A DNA stretch of 64,000 nt. Source: Cryobacterium sp. PH31-L1 (GTDB taxonomy: Bacteria > Actinomycetota > Actinomycetes > Actinomycetales > Microbacteriaceae). The stretch is taken from the NCBI RefSeq assembly GCF_030063145.1, contig NZ_JASISM010000002.1:248001-312000 (forward strand). Direction: 5' to 3'. The first letter of the stretch is position 1. Each line of letters opens with the position of its first letter. This document shows, in pieces, positions 8,691-17,613 of this stretch. The position numbers and the translations under genes were made by a program. A model generated the notes under the pieces. The model was not told the origin of the DNA. It was given only the letters and a program-made list of their open reading frames with translations, and did no database searches.

Positions 8691-10967
8691 TCAGAGCCGG
8701 TCTTTGATCGCATATTGCAGGATCAGGTCGGTGCCCGGATAGTGGGTTTCGGTGTCGGTGAGGCTCGTGCAGAGCTCACGGACGGCCGCGGTTTCGCGTG
8801 GGGTCGGCATCGGATCCAGGGTGATGCGGAGGATGCCGGGCTGGGTGGGATCGATGTCGCCGGGCTGCTTAAGGATCTGCCGAACGAGGTTGTGGGCCTC
8901 GCGGTCGGCGCGCTGGAAACCGGTGTTGGTGCGGATCTCTCGGGCCAGGGTGACGGCGGTGTTGAAGGCGGCCATTCGGATGATGTGGGTGAAGCGCTTC
9001 ATCTCCTGATCCAGAACCTGCTGCCCGGGCCGGCTCTCACCGAGCGGAACCCGTGCGAGTAGCTGCCGGTAGGTGTCTTCGGCCGCGGCAACCGTGGTTT
9101 CGGCGGCATGCAGGGGTGCGTGGATGTCATTGTGCATCTGGTTCGTGATCGTTATGCCCTGGGTGCCTGGTGTCGGGGTGTTGATCGCGAGCATGGCGGC
9201 CGTCACGGTTCCGGCGACGGCGTCGCGGTAGTTGCGGGCGTTGTCCTGCACGAGTTTGGCTTTCGCCTTGGCGGGATTGGGCACGAGACGTGTCGCGTCG
9301 TCGTCACTGCTGGCGTGGGAATCGTGGGCATCGAGCGCGAAGCGTTCCCGGCCGAATCGGAAGTAGTTCTCTTGGCGCCACCGGGCGGCCATCCGGAACA
9401 CGACCTCAGCGGTGCCCATGGTTTTCTGGGTGTCCAGGGTGGTGAGGATGTGGATCTGACGCGTACCCGTTCTCGTAGTGAACGGGACAATCTGGGACAC
9501 CTGCCGCATGCTGAAGGTGTCACCGGTTTTCGCGCTGAGGAGCACGTCAACCTCGGTGTCGGCGACCCGGTCCCAGGTGTGGGTGGTTCCCTGCTCGTCA
9601 ACATAGGTTTCCGCGTGGAACAGGGTTCCGTCAACGTCGCCGGTGGTGCCCTTGCGCCAGGTCAACACGTCGAACCCTGCCTTGTGCAGGTGGGCGAACA
9701 TCGTCGGGGACCAGCCGCCGCGGTCAAACCCGACCAGCATGCGTCGGTCGTCGCCGATCATCGCCCGCAGCTTCGGGACCAGGGCTTTGAGTTCGGAGAC
9801 GAGGGAGGCGCTGGGCTGGGCCATGACCATGAACAACGGGTCCCCATTCGCCGCAGAAACCCAGGTTTCCTCGGTGGCGGGGACGGGCATCTTCAACCGG
9901 GTCGAATGCAGCCGGCCGATTTTCTTCCCACCCTCGTAAGCCCGAGTATGTCCGTCGACGTAAAGGATTCCGAGCATTGTGGTGCCGGCGTTCTTGTCGG
10001 CCGCGAACTGTTCGAATGCGATCAGCGACATGAGCTCGGGGACTTTGCCGGTGTCCACCAGGCCCTGATATTGCCGGCGGATGGTTTTCACCTCCGGGGA
10101 GCGGTCCATCCCCAGGACCCGTCCGAACGCGCTCGGGTTCAGCCGGGTGGCGCCTTCCGCCCGGGGTTCTCCGACCAGGGTGCGCAGCACACCCTCCAGC
10201 AGCAGGGTGTTCAGCCCATAAACCCGGTTCGATAGTCCAGTGAATACCTTCGGGGCGCAGCGCAGCAGCAGGGTCGTTTCCAATGCGGGGAGCGCGAAGA
10301 ACATGCCCGCGAGCGGGACGCGTGCCGCTGGCGCGAAGACCGGCGGCACCTCTGTCAGCGACCCGACCGATGCTGCCAAACGTTCGGCGGTGCGATCCGT
10401 CGGGGCCGGCAGAACGGGTAACTCTTCCGGCACGGACATGGCGAACAGCGCGGGTTCCACCGGTTCGATGGCGGCGGGCGCGACCGCCGGGGTTCCGGCG
10501 CCTTCGGCGGCGCGCGTCAGGGTGAGGGCGCGGCGGACGCTGAATTCCGAGACGCCAACCTGCGTGCCGATGCGCCGGTTGGATAGCCCGGTCTTCTTCT
10601 TTAACTCCTGGATATGCGTGATGACCGTGGCGGTGAGTTTGGAGCCGCCTTTCGGGCCGGGTTTGTCGCTGGACAACGCCGCGAAACCCTCACTATTGAG
10701 GGTGCGGTGCCACTTCCACACGGTGTCTTCATGGACCCCGAACGCCGCAGCGATCTCGGCAATCTTCGCGGTTTTCATGTCCCACAACTTCACCGCCACA
10801 AAGCGTCGCATCGCATGCTCGCCGGCGTCCCATACATAGACCAACATACCGTGCAGGAACACCTGCCCGCCGCCGTCGTCCTCGACCAGGTCAACAGCAG
10901 CACCAATGTGCTTGGCGTTAGATACCGGAGCGAACGGGAGGGGAAGTTGGGCCGTCATCGAATCCAT
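8691..10967 (-). CDS. transposase (unclassified/ISNCY-type, about 758 aa)
   Basis: N-terminal helix-turn-helix segments (AKIAEIAAAFGVHEDTVWKWHR, then LSNRRIGTQVGVSEFSVRRAL), an Ala/Pro-rich linker, then a catalytic region with LGMDRSPEVKTIRRQYQ, GILYVDGHTRAYEGGKKI, MLVGFDRGGWSPTMF and RQENYFRFGRERFALDA. Large transposases with the phrases LGLDR-PEVKT, YVDGH and FDRGG form a recognisable family that is not in the standard IS groups; I take the Asp of YVDGH and of FDRGG and the Glu of RQENYF as the likely DDE triad (inference). The ATG at 10967 with GGGGGTGG upstream is preferred over the open extension to 11045. The reading frame is intact, so the element may still be active. Confidence 0.8.
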   Translation of the reverse strand: MDSMTAQLPLPFAPVSNAKHIGAAVDLVEDDGGGQVFLHGMLVYVWDAGEHAMRRFVAVKLWDMKTAKIAEIAAAFGVHEDTVWKWHRTLNSEGFAALSSDKPGPKGGSKLTATVITHIQELKKKTGLSNRRIGTQVGVSEFSVRRALTLTRAAEGAGTPAVAPAAIEPVEPALFAMSVPEELPVLPAPTDRTAERLAASVGSLTEVPPVFAPAARVPLAGMFFALPALETTLLLRCAPKVFTGLSNRVYGLNTLLLEGVLRTLVGEPRAEGATRLNPSAFGRVLGMDRSPEVKTIRRQYQGLVDTGKVPELMSLIAFEQFAADKNAGTTMLGILYVDGHTRAYEGGKKIGRLHSTRLKMPVPATEETWVSAANGDPLFMVMAQPSASLVSELKALVPKLRAMIGDDRRMLVGFDRGGWSPTMFAHLHKAGFDVLTWRKGTTGDVDGTLFHAETYVDEQGTTHTWDRVADTEVDVLLSAKTGDTFSMRQVSQIVPFTTRTGTRQIHILTTLDTQKTMGTAEVVFRMAARWRQENYFRFGRERFALDAHDSHASSDDDATRLVPNPAKAKAKLVQDNARNYRDAVAGTVTAAMLAINTPTPGTQGITITNQMHNDIHAPLHAAETTVAAAEDTYRQLLARVPLGESRPGQQVLDQEMKRFTHIIRMAAFNTAVTLAREIRTNTGFQRADREAHNLVRQILKQPGDIDPTQPGILRITLDPMPTPRETAAVRELCTSLTDTETHYPGTDLILQYAIKDRL

Positions 10968-11083
10968 CTTCCACCCCCAGCTAAAACACGTGTTTGTATA
11001 ACATGATTCTATCGCAAATTGGGCAAAATTAACAGCACAGATCAAACAAAAACCGCATGAATCCGCGAAACCGCAACACGGCC

Positions 11084-11111
11084 CAACCGCCCATGTCCAG
11101 ACCCCTGGACC
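11084..11111 (-). repeat. right terminal inverted repeat of the insertion sequence
   Basis: Complement of the left repeat with six mismatches. It lies about 115 bp upstream of the transposase start, so the transposase promoter lies between the two. Confidence 0.75.
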
Positions 11112-11227
11112 CCGCTTAAGACCTCGGCTCCATCATCGAAGTGAGTAGAGCGAACGCAATTTGGGCAACTCGACATTGTCGACGCATCGTCCAAGACTAT
11201 TTGCGGGCCGCAGCCCCAATATCTGCG

Positions 11228-12304
11228 TCAAAGTAAGGTTTGGTCAGCAATGGCATTTTCAATCACTTTGACGGTGGTCGACCAAGAGAATCTTTCAGTC
11301 GCATATGAGCTGCGCTCTTCTGGCGTACCTGTACCAGCGGAGGGAGCATGAATAAGCAGGCTCAGCGCTCTAACCAATGCCGAAGTATCAGCTAGAGAGA
11401 AGTACTCTGCATGCTGCCCGCACACCCAACGGAGTACTGGAATTTCGGAGACGAGAAGATCTGCCCCACAGGCGAGTGCCTCTATCGCCGGAAGACCAAA
11501 TCCTTCATCAATTGAAGGAAAGACCACCAATCGCGCTTGGGCATAAAGCATCGCTAGAATTTCGTCCGAGACGTACCCAAGATGACGGACACCCGTTTCG
11601 ATAAGGGTGGCACTCGTGTCGAACGCGCTTGATGCCCCGGCTCCCACCAAAATCAAGGGAAATTCAAGCTGTGTCGATGAGGGCAAGCTTCCGTGGGCGC
11701 GAATTAGGGCAGATGCATTCTTTCGTGGATCACGACTCCCCACTGAAAGTATGTATTTCTTCGCGGTCAGTCCGAGGTCAAGAAGGCCATCCACACTGCG
11801 ACCGGGCTTTCGCGAGAAGACGTCAGCCGGAGCATTGGGCGCAACGACTATCTCGCGATCACCGAACCGAGCACGAATGGAATCAGCGACGGGTTGGCTA
11901 ACGGCTATCAGAAGTGAAGCGCTTCGGAGCTGCGACCGGAAAATAGGAGCATGCGTGCGAACATAGAGAGTAGAAAACCACTCAGGGTGATCCAAGATAA
12001 ATAGATCATGGACAACTAACATATGTCGTCGCGCTGTCAGCGGCCCCCTGCTGGTCAGCGTTAGCAGCCATTCGCCGCGTAGACGCGGCAGGTAGGCTAA
12101 CATTAGTGCCCAACCCCAAGTCAGGACTTTCGATTTTCGAATTGTACCTACTGGCGATTTTTCGCGCGTCGCTATTCGCTCCCCTACAAGGAGCCGCTTG
12201 GCGACTTCAGTTGCATATCGCTGCTGCCCGGTAACAGTTTGACCGCGAAAGGCTCCGTTGATCAGGACACGTGGCCGTTTCACTAAGCTGGACCAAAAAT
12301 GCAT
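11228..12304 (-). CDS. glycosyltransferase family 4 (GT-B)
   Basis: Retaining GT-B transferase. The N-terminal half contains RVLINGAFRGQTVTGQQRYATEVAKRL, the mannosyltransferase-like opening, and MLVVHDLFILDHPEWFS; the C-terminal Rossmann half has YILSVGSRDPRKNASALIRAHG and the nucleotide-sugar site LVVFPSIDEGFGLPAIEALACG with the conserved E-x7-E arrangement. It probably adds a hexose or deoxyhexose to the repeat unit on the cytoplasmic face. The start is uncertain: ATG at 12304 is used, but GTG codons at 12322 and 12283 are possible and none has a strong Shine-Dalgarno site. It lies downstream of galE on the same strand. Confidence 0.85.
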   Translation of the reverse strand: MHFWSSLVKRPRVLINGAFRGQTVTGQQRYATEVAKRLLVGERIATREKSPVGTIRKSKVLTWGWALMLAYLPRLRGEWLLTLTSRGPLTARRHMLVVHDLFILDHPEWFSTLYVRTHAPIFRSQLRSASLLIAVSQPVADSIRARFGDREIVVAPNAPADVFSRKPGRSVDGLLDLGLTAKKYILSVGSRDPRKNASALIRAHGSLPSSTQLEFPLILVGAGASSAFDTSATLIETGVRHLGYVSDEILAMLYAQARLVVFPSIDEGFGLPAIEALACGADLLVSEIPVLRWVCGQHAEYFSLADTSALVRALSLLIHAPSAGTGTPEERSSYATERFSWSTTVKVIENAIADQTLL

Positions 12305-12496
12305 GCACCCGCATCCCAACACGCACGGCTGCCTCGTGTGAGCGAATAATGTACCTCTTCAACAAGGCTCATGTTTTCTCCTTTGGCTTCAAAATAGGGT
12401 TGCGTATCCGCGGATGCTTGTTCCGGGGTGTGTATGGCGCAAAGAGCGTCGACATCTTTTGCCGCGTGTGCGGATCTTGAAGGTCCCACGAAACTA

Positions 12497-13510
12497 TTAA
12501 TCGTCATATCCACGTGGATTCTGCAACTGCCACCGCCAGACGTCTCGGCACGCGTCATCCAGCGTTCTTTCAGCAACCCACGCCAGTTCTCTCTTAGCTT
12601 TCTCCACGTCGGCAAAGGACATGGCCACATCCCCTGATCGTGCAGCAACAATCTCCAGCGGAATATCTCTGCCACTCACTCGAGAAAATGCCTCTATGAC
12701 CTCAAGTACGCTATAGCCACGGCCCGTACCTAGGTTATATGTCGAGACGCCAGAGCGGAGGTGATCTAGAGCTCGCAGGTGACCGTGGGCAAGATCGACG
12801 ACGTGGATGTAATCCCTAACACCTGTTCCGTCGGTGGTAGGATACTGCTGGCCATACACCGCGACTTTTTTTCGCAATCCGATTGCGACTTGGCTTACGT
12901 AAGGCAGTAAATTACTTGGAGTATTACGAGGGTCTTCACCAATACGCCCGCTGACGTGCGCCCCTATGGGGTTGAAGTAGCGCAGAATTGCTATCTGCAG
13001 CTTGGGCTCTGCCAGACTCGCATCCGTCAAGATTTGCTCGATCATAGATTTTGATCGACCGTACGGGCTGGTGATACCGAAACCGACGCCCGCGGTCTCG
13101 GATACCGGCAGCTCCTGGGGAATTCCGTACACCGTTGCTGAAGAACTAAAAACAAGTTTATGCACGCCAAATTCAGCCATGACTTGGAGGAGTATTAGCG
13201 TTGAGCCGACGTTATTTTGATAGTACCGTATCGGATCGCGCAAAGAGGTGTTGACGGATTTCAGCCCAGCAAAATGAATGACTGCGTCTATGCTCTCTGA
13301 AGAAAATACCTCGCGCACGCCGGACAAATCTGCGAGGTTCACGCGATGGAAAACTATGTCGCGCTGAGTTATCGCTTCTACACGGCGAAGGGACTTGACG
13401 CTACTATTCGACAGATTGTCGATGACGACGAGTTCATGCCCGGCTTCGATTAATTCTACGGCCGTATGCGAGCCAATGTATCCGGCGCCTCCAGTAAGCA
13501 GTATCTTCAT
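12497..13510 (-). CDS. galE: UDP-glucose 4-epimerase
   Basis: Extended short-chain dehydrogenase/reductase that interconverts UDP-glucose and UDP-galactose (or the N-acetyl forms). NAD-binding GGAGYIGSHT at the N-terminus, VVIDNLSNSS binding the adenine ribose, VIHFAGLKSVNTS, the catalytic SSSATVYG Ser and the SPYGRSK Tyr/Lys pair, then LRYFNPIGAH and YPTTDGTGVRDYIHVVDLA, all in order and in a typical 337-aa length. It supplies activated galactose-type sugar to the surrounding glycosyltransferases. It starts with ATG at 13510; the 298 bp upstream would hold the promoter. Codon use is AT-richer than in the flanking housekeeping-like genes. Confidence 0.95.
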   Translation of the reverse strand: MKILLTGGAGYIGSHTAVELIEAGHELVVIDNLSNSSVKSLRRVEAITQRDIVFHRVNLADLSGVREVFSSESIDAVIHFAGLKSVNTSLRDPIRYYQNNVGSTLILLQVMAEFGVHKLVFSSSATVYGIPQELPVSETAGVGFGITSPYGRSKSMIEQILTDASLAEPKLQIAILRYFNPIGAHVSGRIGEDPRNTPSNLLPYVSQVAIGLRKKVAVYGQQYPTTDGTGVRDYIHVVDLAHGHLRALDHLRSGVSTYNLGTGRGYSVLEVIEAFSRVSGRDIPLEIVAARSGDVAMSFADVEKAKRELAWVAERTLDDACRDVWRWQLQNPRGYDD

Positions 13511-13808
13511 TTAGATTATTTCCAATTTGCGTAGTGAACAAGTGAGACTTGGGTTCAATATGAATTTAGGTTTGCAATCGTAATCTGAATTCTTGTGAAA
13601 ACGCTTCTGTCTGAAATCCCGTTCACGTCGTCCATATGTCCCTCATAAGTTGAACACTTGCCGGATGGATTTCCTCACACACTAATCAAGGTCCGACAGC
13701 TGGTGAATAGGTCCTCAATGCATTCGAAAATGCGCGATTTCCCTTGTGCGAGGCGCCTTGGACCCTAATACGGGGTCGGCTGGAGTTGGAAAAGTGATGT
13801 GGATTTAC
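13511..13808. other. intergenic region upstream of galE
   Basis: 298 bp, AT-rich, with no recognisable gene. It contains the galE promoter; I see no convincing operator. Confidence 0.4.
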
Positions 13809-14972
13809 TTATCGTGAGAGTTGGGCGTGACTGGGCTCTTGCGCCGCTAAAGTTGTCGGCAATTCTTGCCCCTCGATCCAAGACTTTAGTTCGGCTCGAA
13901 AACGCTGCGAATTAAATCTCAAGACGGAAGCCTGGATTTCGTTTCTGTTCAGACTGGCCACGGCCGAAATGGCGTTTGTCAGATCCGCTCCGGAGAAATT
14001 GTCGATTTTGAACCCGGAAACCGCCGTGGATACCGATTCCGTGGTCCCTCCACGACGATTCACGATGACGGGGCAGCCGGCAGCCATTGCTTCGACAGGC
14101 ATGATGCCAAAATCCTCAACCGGAGGAAAGATGAAAGCAAGTGCCCTTTGGTACAAAGCATAAAGCAGTTGGTCGCTTGGGGCTGAGATTATGGTTACCG
14201 GCACTGAGGCGTTTTGCGCGCGGTTAACGAGATATCTTGCCAGGGGCCCACTCCCAGCGAGCACAACTGGCAGCCCAACCTGGGCCCCAGCGTCTATTAC
14301 AAGGTCTAAGGCCTTGTACTCGACGAATCTCGACGCACCCAACAAAAAGGTGTCGGGGAGCCGTTCGAGAAGGTCCTGTTCCGCGGCTGTCACACGGTTT
14401 GCCCAGTCTTTTTCCTCTTGAATGTGAGCCACTTCAACTGGTGGATACATGACTCGGGACTCTCTACCCCAGGAACGCTGAATGCGTTCTGAGACAAACT
14501 TGCTGTTTGCAGCAAGCGAGCTGGCATCGCGAGCAGCGGCGTGATCTAGCCACCGAAGGGACGGTGAGACCGCCCTTGCCAGGACAGAGTCGCCCCGTGG
14601 ATCCAGTTCGGGAGCCCAGATGTAACGTGCAGGGGTGTGGACATATACATATTTTCGAGGCGAGTAATATTTATGTCGAAACTGAGCATGATGAGCGAAC
14701 ACGTAAGAACTCACAAGAATCCAGTCGTATTCCGTTGAAGCCCTCCATGATCGCCAAGTCGCGGACATCAGAGGTAACGCGATCGCCTTGAAACTACGAA
14801 GGGGCGTCTTAGACATCCAGCTTTCGAATACCCTTGTGTTCTTGAAACGATCTGGTGCATCATTCCAAAGACTGGCTATATCGGAGTCCGGGAACGTCCT
14901 GACCATTTGGTCAAGTACGCGTTCAGCGCCGCCCTGTTTTTCGATCCACTCATGGACGATTAGCCCAGTCAC
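13809..14972 (-). CDS. glycosyltransferase family 4 (GT-B)
   Basis: Opens with GLIVHEWIEKQGGAERVLDQMVRTFP, the G-G-A-E-R donor/acceptor loop characteristic of family 4 enzymes making surface polysaccharides. It continues with YVYVHTPARYIWAPELDPRG, a signature I associate with WbaZ/mannosyl- or rhamnosyl-type transferases, and ends with FLLGASRFVEYKALDLVIDA and the nucleotide-sugar site IFPPVEDFGIMPVEAMAAGCPV. 387 aa is normal. It is separated from galE by about 300 bp and runs on the same strand. It starts with ATG at 14972. The exact donor sugar is unknown. Confidence 0.88.
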   Translation of the reverse strand: MTGLIVHEWIEKQGGAERVLDQMVRTFPDSDIASLWNDAPDRFKNTRVFESWMSKTPLRSFKAIALPLMSATWRSWRASTEYDWILVSSYVFAHHAQFRHKYYSPRKYVYVHTPARYIWAPELDPRGDSVLARAVSPSLRWLDHAAARDASSLAANSKFVSERIQRSWGRESRVMYPPVEVAHIQEEKDWANRVTAAEQDLLERLPDTFLLGASRFVEYKALDLVIDAGAQVGLPVVLAGSGPLARYLVNRAQNASVPVTIISAPSDQLLYALYQRALAFIFPPVEDFGIMPVEAMAAGCPVIVNRRGGTTESVSTAVSGFKIDNFSGADLTNAISAVASLNRNEIQASVLRFNSQRFRAELKSWIEGQELPTTLAAQEPSHAQLSR

Positions 14973-16491
14973 TTTAGAGAGTCTCGTATCGTTATCCCGG
15001 GCACCAAGCTCATCTTTAGTCGCCTCGTGTTTTCTGTCGACTTTTGGTCCGGACGTACTCGTGCAGGTGCCCCTTGCAGAAACGCTCGGTCGGCTGCAAT
15101 GACCTACCTGATCGCCTTTGTCTTAGGGTAACACCCATTATGGGGAAAAACCTATATGGGGACTCGGGTTTGGTTTTTGTTGCGGATGATGTGACTAAAT
15201 GGCTTCTCTGGAAGGGCCTGTTCGACCGTCTTCACTCGCCACTCGGGTGAGCCCCCTTGCCGTCCTGGCGGGAAAATTCAGAACACCAGAGACTCGGAAT
15301 CCGCTTTCGATTGGATATAGCAAGCTGAGTTGACCCCGGTAGCTTTTCGACTTCGCCCGATTTGGGGGTTGGGCGCTGAGCCTAGGAGGGGTTTGGATTG
15401 GGTAGTTTTGAGGGGTGGCACGTATCGGTGTTGATAATGTGGCCGCGGAAGATGAGTCGGTCGACGAGCTCGGCGGCGAGTGGGGGTCGGTGGAGGTGTG
15501 GCCCCATTCGTTGAAAGGCGGCGGTGCGTTCCTCGCGGACGCTGGTGATTTAAGAAGAGTGGTTCTGTTCCGCGGAGATTACTTTTGAAGTAGCCGACCG
15601 CATCGAGGCAGAGCAGATCGACGGGGCTTTCAATATGCAAATGGTGGCTGATCTGGCACCGGCTCTACGGCCATGAGGACGTTGCCCGGGCGACCGCGAT
15701 CAACGCCGACAGTCGCCCAGCAAGCGGCTGGGCCGTAGCCCGCACGGATACGGACAAACCTCGCCATGACAATCACGCAGCATGGAGATACCGGAGCAGG
15801 TCACGGTTCAGATCGACCGCGGAACTCAAAGTGCCGTGGATGGCGACCAAGCAAGCTGTTGCGCGCTCGATGGGATTGACCGGTTCATGCAGGGCAAAGC
15901 GATGCCCAAGAGCATTTTCGGGAGCCAGAGAACGGAATTTGACCGCAGACCGTGGCCCACTTCGAACGCGCAAGCTGGGGAATCGGAGCAGGGATCGACG
16001 GTCGATACAACGGTCGGTTCCGGAACTCTTGGATCTACGATGTCAGCCCCGTCGATTTCGAACTGCGATAATCGTCAGAGAAGGCGGCGGTTCAACTGGT
16101 CACTTAACCCGCGTCGCCGAACCGACAGCAGGGCAAGCGGTTAGGGGCGGAAAGATGTAGGTCGCTCTATGCCCTCGCCGATTGTTCGTGAAGGCACCAT
16201 TGTTCCGATTCTCAATCATCGCCCCTATCTTATTTTCGGGTGAAATGACTCGAGAGATTCCTCGGTGCAGTTTGTAAACAAGCCAGATGCTGCGACTGCA
16301 CGTAATAAGGCCAGCACCGCAAAGCCGGAATCCTCCCAGGGCATTGTGTGCCAAAGTCCGTCAACACCGTCGTTGCATCCTCTGCAAAAAGCAGCCTGTT
16401 AGAGATATAATTGAGTGATGGATCCAGGTCGACCAATATTCCTAAGAAAAGTAGGGCACAAAAACTGGACTATTTTTGAAGGGGGCGTCTG
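14973..16491. other. 1.5-kb degenerate region with IS debris
   Basis: No intact gene. Apart from the IstB-like tail at 15382-15540 I see only short overlapping frames without coding character, for example 15773-16160 on both strands. The region separates minus-strand from plus-strand parts of the polysaccharide locus and must carry the promoter for the gene at 16492. It looks like the remains of one or more insertions. Confidence 0.5.
15382..15540 (-). pseudogene. IstB-like (IS21 family) helper ATPase, C-terminal fragment
   Basis: A minus-strand frame reads RTAAFQRMGPHLHRPP, then LAAELVDRLIFRGHIINTD and a stop. LAxxLVDRLxxxGHxI close to the C-terminus is typical of IstB, the ATPase encoded second in IS21-type elements. 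The P-loop and all upstream parts are missing, so this is a fragment only. Confidence 0.45.
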
Positions 16492-17613
16492 GTGACGCGT
16501 AGGCTTCGTGTGGCAGTGTGGCGCGAATTTGTGCTTCCAACCTCTGAAACTTTCATAAGAAATCAGGTTGACAGCTGTCACGGCACTGATGTCATACTCT
16601 TCGGTTCGAGTGTATCCAAGTCCAACTTGTCAAGAGATTCTGACGTTGTCTTGTACGGCTCGTCTCTCATAGACAGGATTTGCCGCCGGCTCTTCAAGAG
16701 CCTCGGTATTTCATCGCGGGTGAAAAAGTTCGCGCAAACGAATGGAATTGATCTTATTCACGCGCATTTCTTGGCGGATGCTGCATTGATCGCCCCGATG
16801 GCGAGGCGCCTCGGAATTCCGTTGGTAATTACGCTGCACGGATACGACATAACCGAACGCCGAGTGCGGGCACGAGGTGGGGCATGGTTGTCAAGACGCG
16901 AAGCCTTCGCCGTTGGATATGCATCGAAAATTATTTGCGTTTCAGAGTTTATTCAGAGGCGGGCCGTGGCAACGGGTATAGGCGCTTCCAAAACATGTGT
17001 GAGATACATCGGCACGCCAATTACCGACTTAGTAGTGAAACAGAAAAGTACTTGGGACATTGTATTTGTAGGTCGGTTGGCAGAGAAAAAGGGAGTGTCC
17101 GACCTGCTTGCTGCCCTGCAGCGCCTACCGACGTCTTTGCAGCCGTGTCGTGTCGCGGTTGTTGGGTACGGGGACCTGCGATCCGATCTGGAGATGGTCT
17201 CCTCCTCGAGTTTGGCGCAAATTGAATTCCTTGGATCGATGAAGCCAGACGAGATACGCGGGATATTCGCAGAATGCTCGATTTTTGTTGGCCCTTCAAA
17301 AGCCGCGGCGAACGGTGATTCCGAGGGGTTCGGAATGGTTTTTCTTGAGGCAGCTCTTGCGCAGCTTCCCGTAATCGCGTATAGGCACGGGGGCGTCCCT
17401 GAATCCGTTTTAGAAGACGTGACTGGCTTTCTTTCCGATGAAGGTGATATCCAGGGTCTTTCAGACAATATCAGCCGCCTTCTGAAGCGTCCGGACTTAC
17501 GAAAGTCATTTGGTAAAGAAGGCCGCCGTAGAGTAGAAGCGGAATTTGATATCAATCGTTTGTCGAAGGAGTTGGAGAGCCTTTACATTGTAGTTGGTGG
17601 AGGACATGAGTAG
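16492..17613 (+). CDS. glycosyltransferase family 4 (GT-B)
   Basis: GT-B transferase of 373 aa. N-terminal half: LPTSETFIRNQVD and IDLIHAHFLADAALIAPMAR, then PLVITLHGYDITE; C-terminal half: DIVFVGRLAEKKGVSDLLAAL, FLGSMKPDEIRGIFAECSIFVGPS and the sugar-nucleotide site SEGFGMVFLEAALAQLPVIAY. The HAHF, HGYD and FVGRL-EKKG phrases are those of colanic-acid/exopolysaccharide transferases (WcaL/AmsK type). It starts with GTG at 16492, preceded by GAAGGGGG. Its 3' end overlaps the flippase start by 8 bases, so the two are translationally coupled. Confidence 0.9.
   Translation: MTRRLRVAVWREFVLPTSETFIRNQVDSCHGTDVILFGSSVSKSNLSRDSDVVLYGSSLIDRICRRLFKSLGISSRVKKFAQTNGIDLIHAHFLADAALIAPMARRLGIPLVITLHGYDITERRVRARGGAWLSRREAFAVGYASKIICVSEFIQRRAVATGIGASKTCVRYIGTPITDLVVKQKSTWDIVFVGRLAEKKGVSDLLAALQRLPTSLQPCRVAVVGYGDLRSDLEMVSSSSLAQIEFLGSMKPDEIRGIFAECSIFVGPSKAAANGDSEGFGMVFLEAALAQLPVIAYRHGGVPESVLEDVTGFLSDEGDIQGLSDNISRLLKRPDLRKSFGKEGRRRVEAEFDINRLSKELESLYIVVGGGHE

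Larger units (their letters stand above)
8641..11111 (-). mobile_element. insertion sequence with large transposase (about 2.47 kb)
   Basis: A single long transposase gene is bounded by imperfect 28-bp terminal inverted repeats at 8641-8668 and 11084-11111 that agree at 22 of 28 positions. No convincing target-site duplication could be found next to the repeats, so the exact ends may be a few bases off. The element separates two minus-strand halves of the polysaccharide locus and is more GC-rich than the DNA on either side. Confidence 0.75.

Noticed and set aside
8691..11045. Long plus-strand frames opposite the transposase (for example 9108-10235)
   Set aside because: Codon pattern and composition are those of antisense shadows of a GC-rich gene; the minus-strand frame carries all recognisable motifs.
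8631..11125. Target-site duplication of the large insertion sequence
   Set aside because: Flanks ACCACCCG and CCGCTTAA share no direct repeat; no duplication could be supported.
15560..16160. Coding region in the degenerate zone between 15.5 and 16.2 kb
   Set aside because: Both strands are partly open but no frame shows a start signal, domain or consistent codon use.
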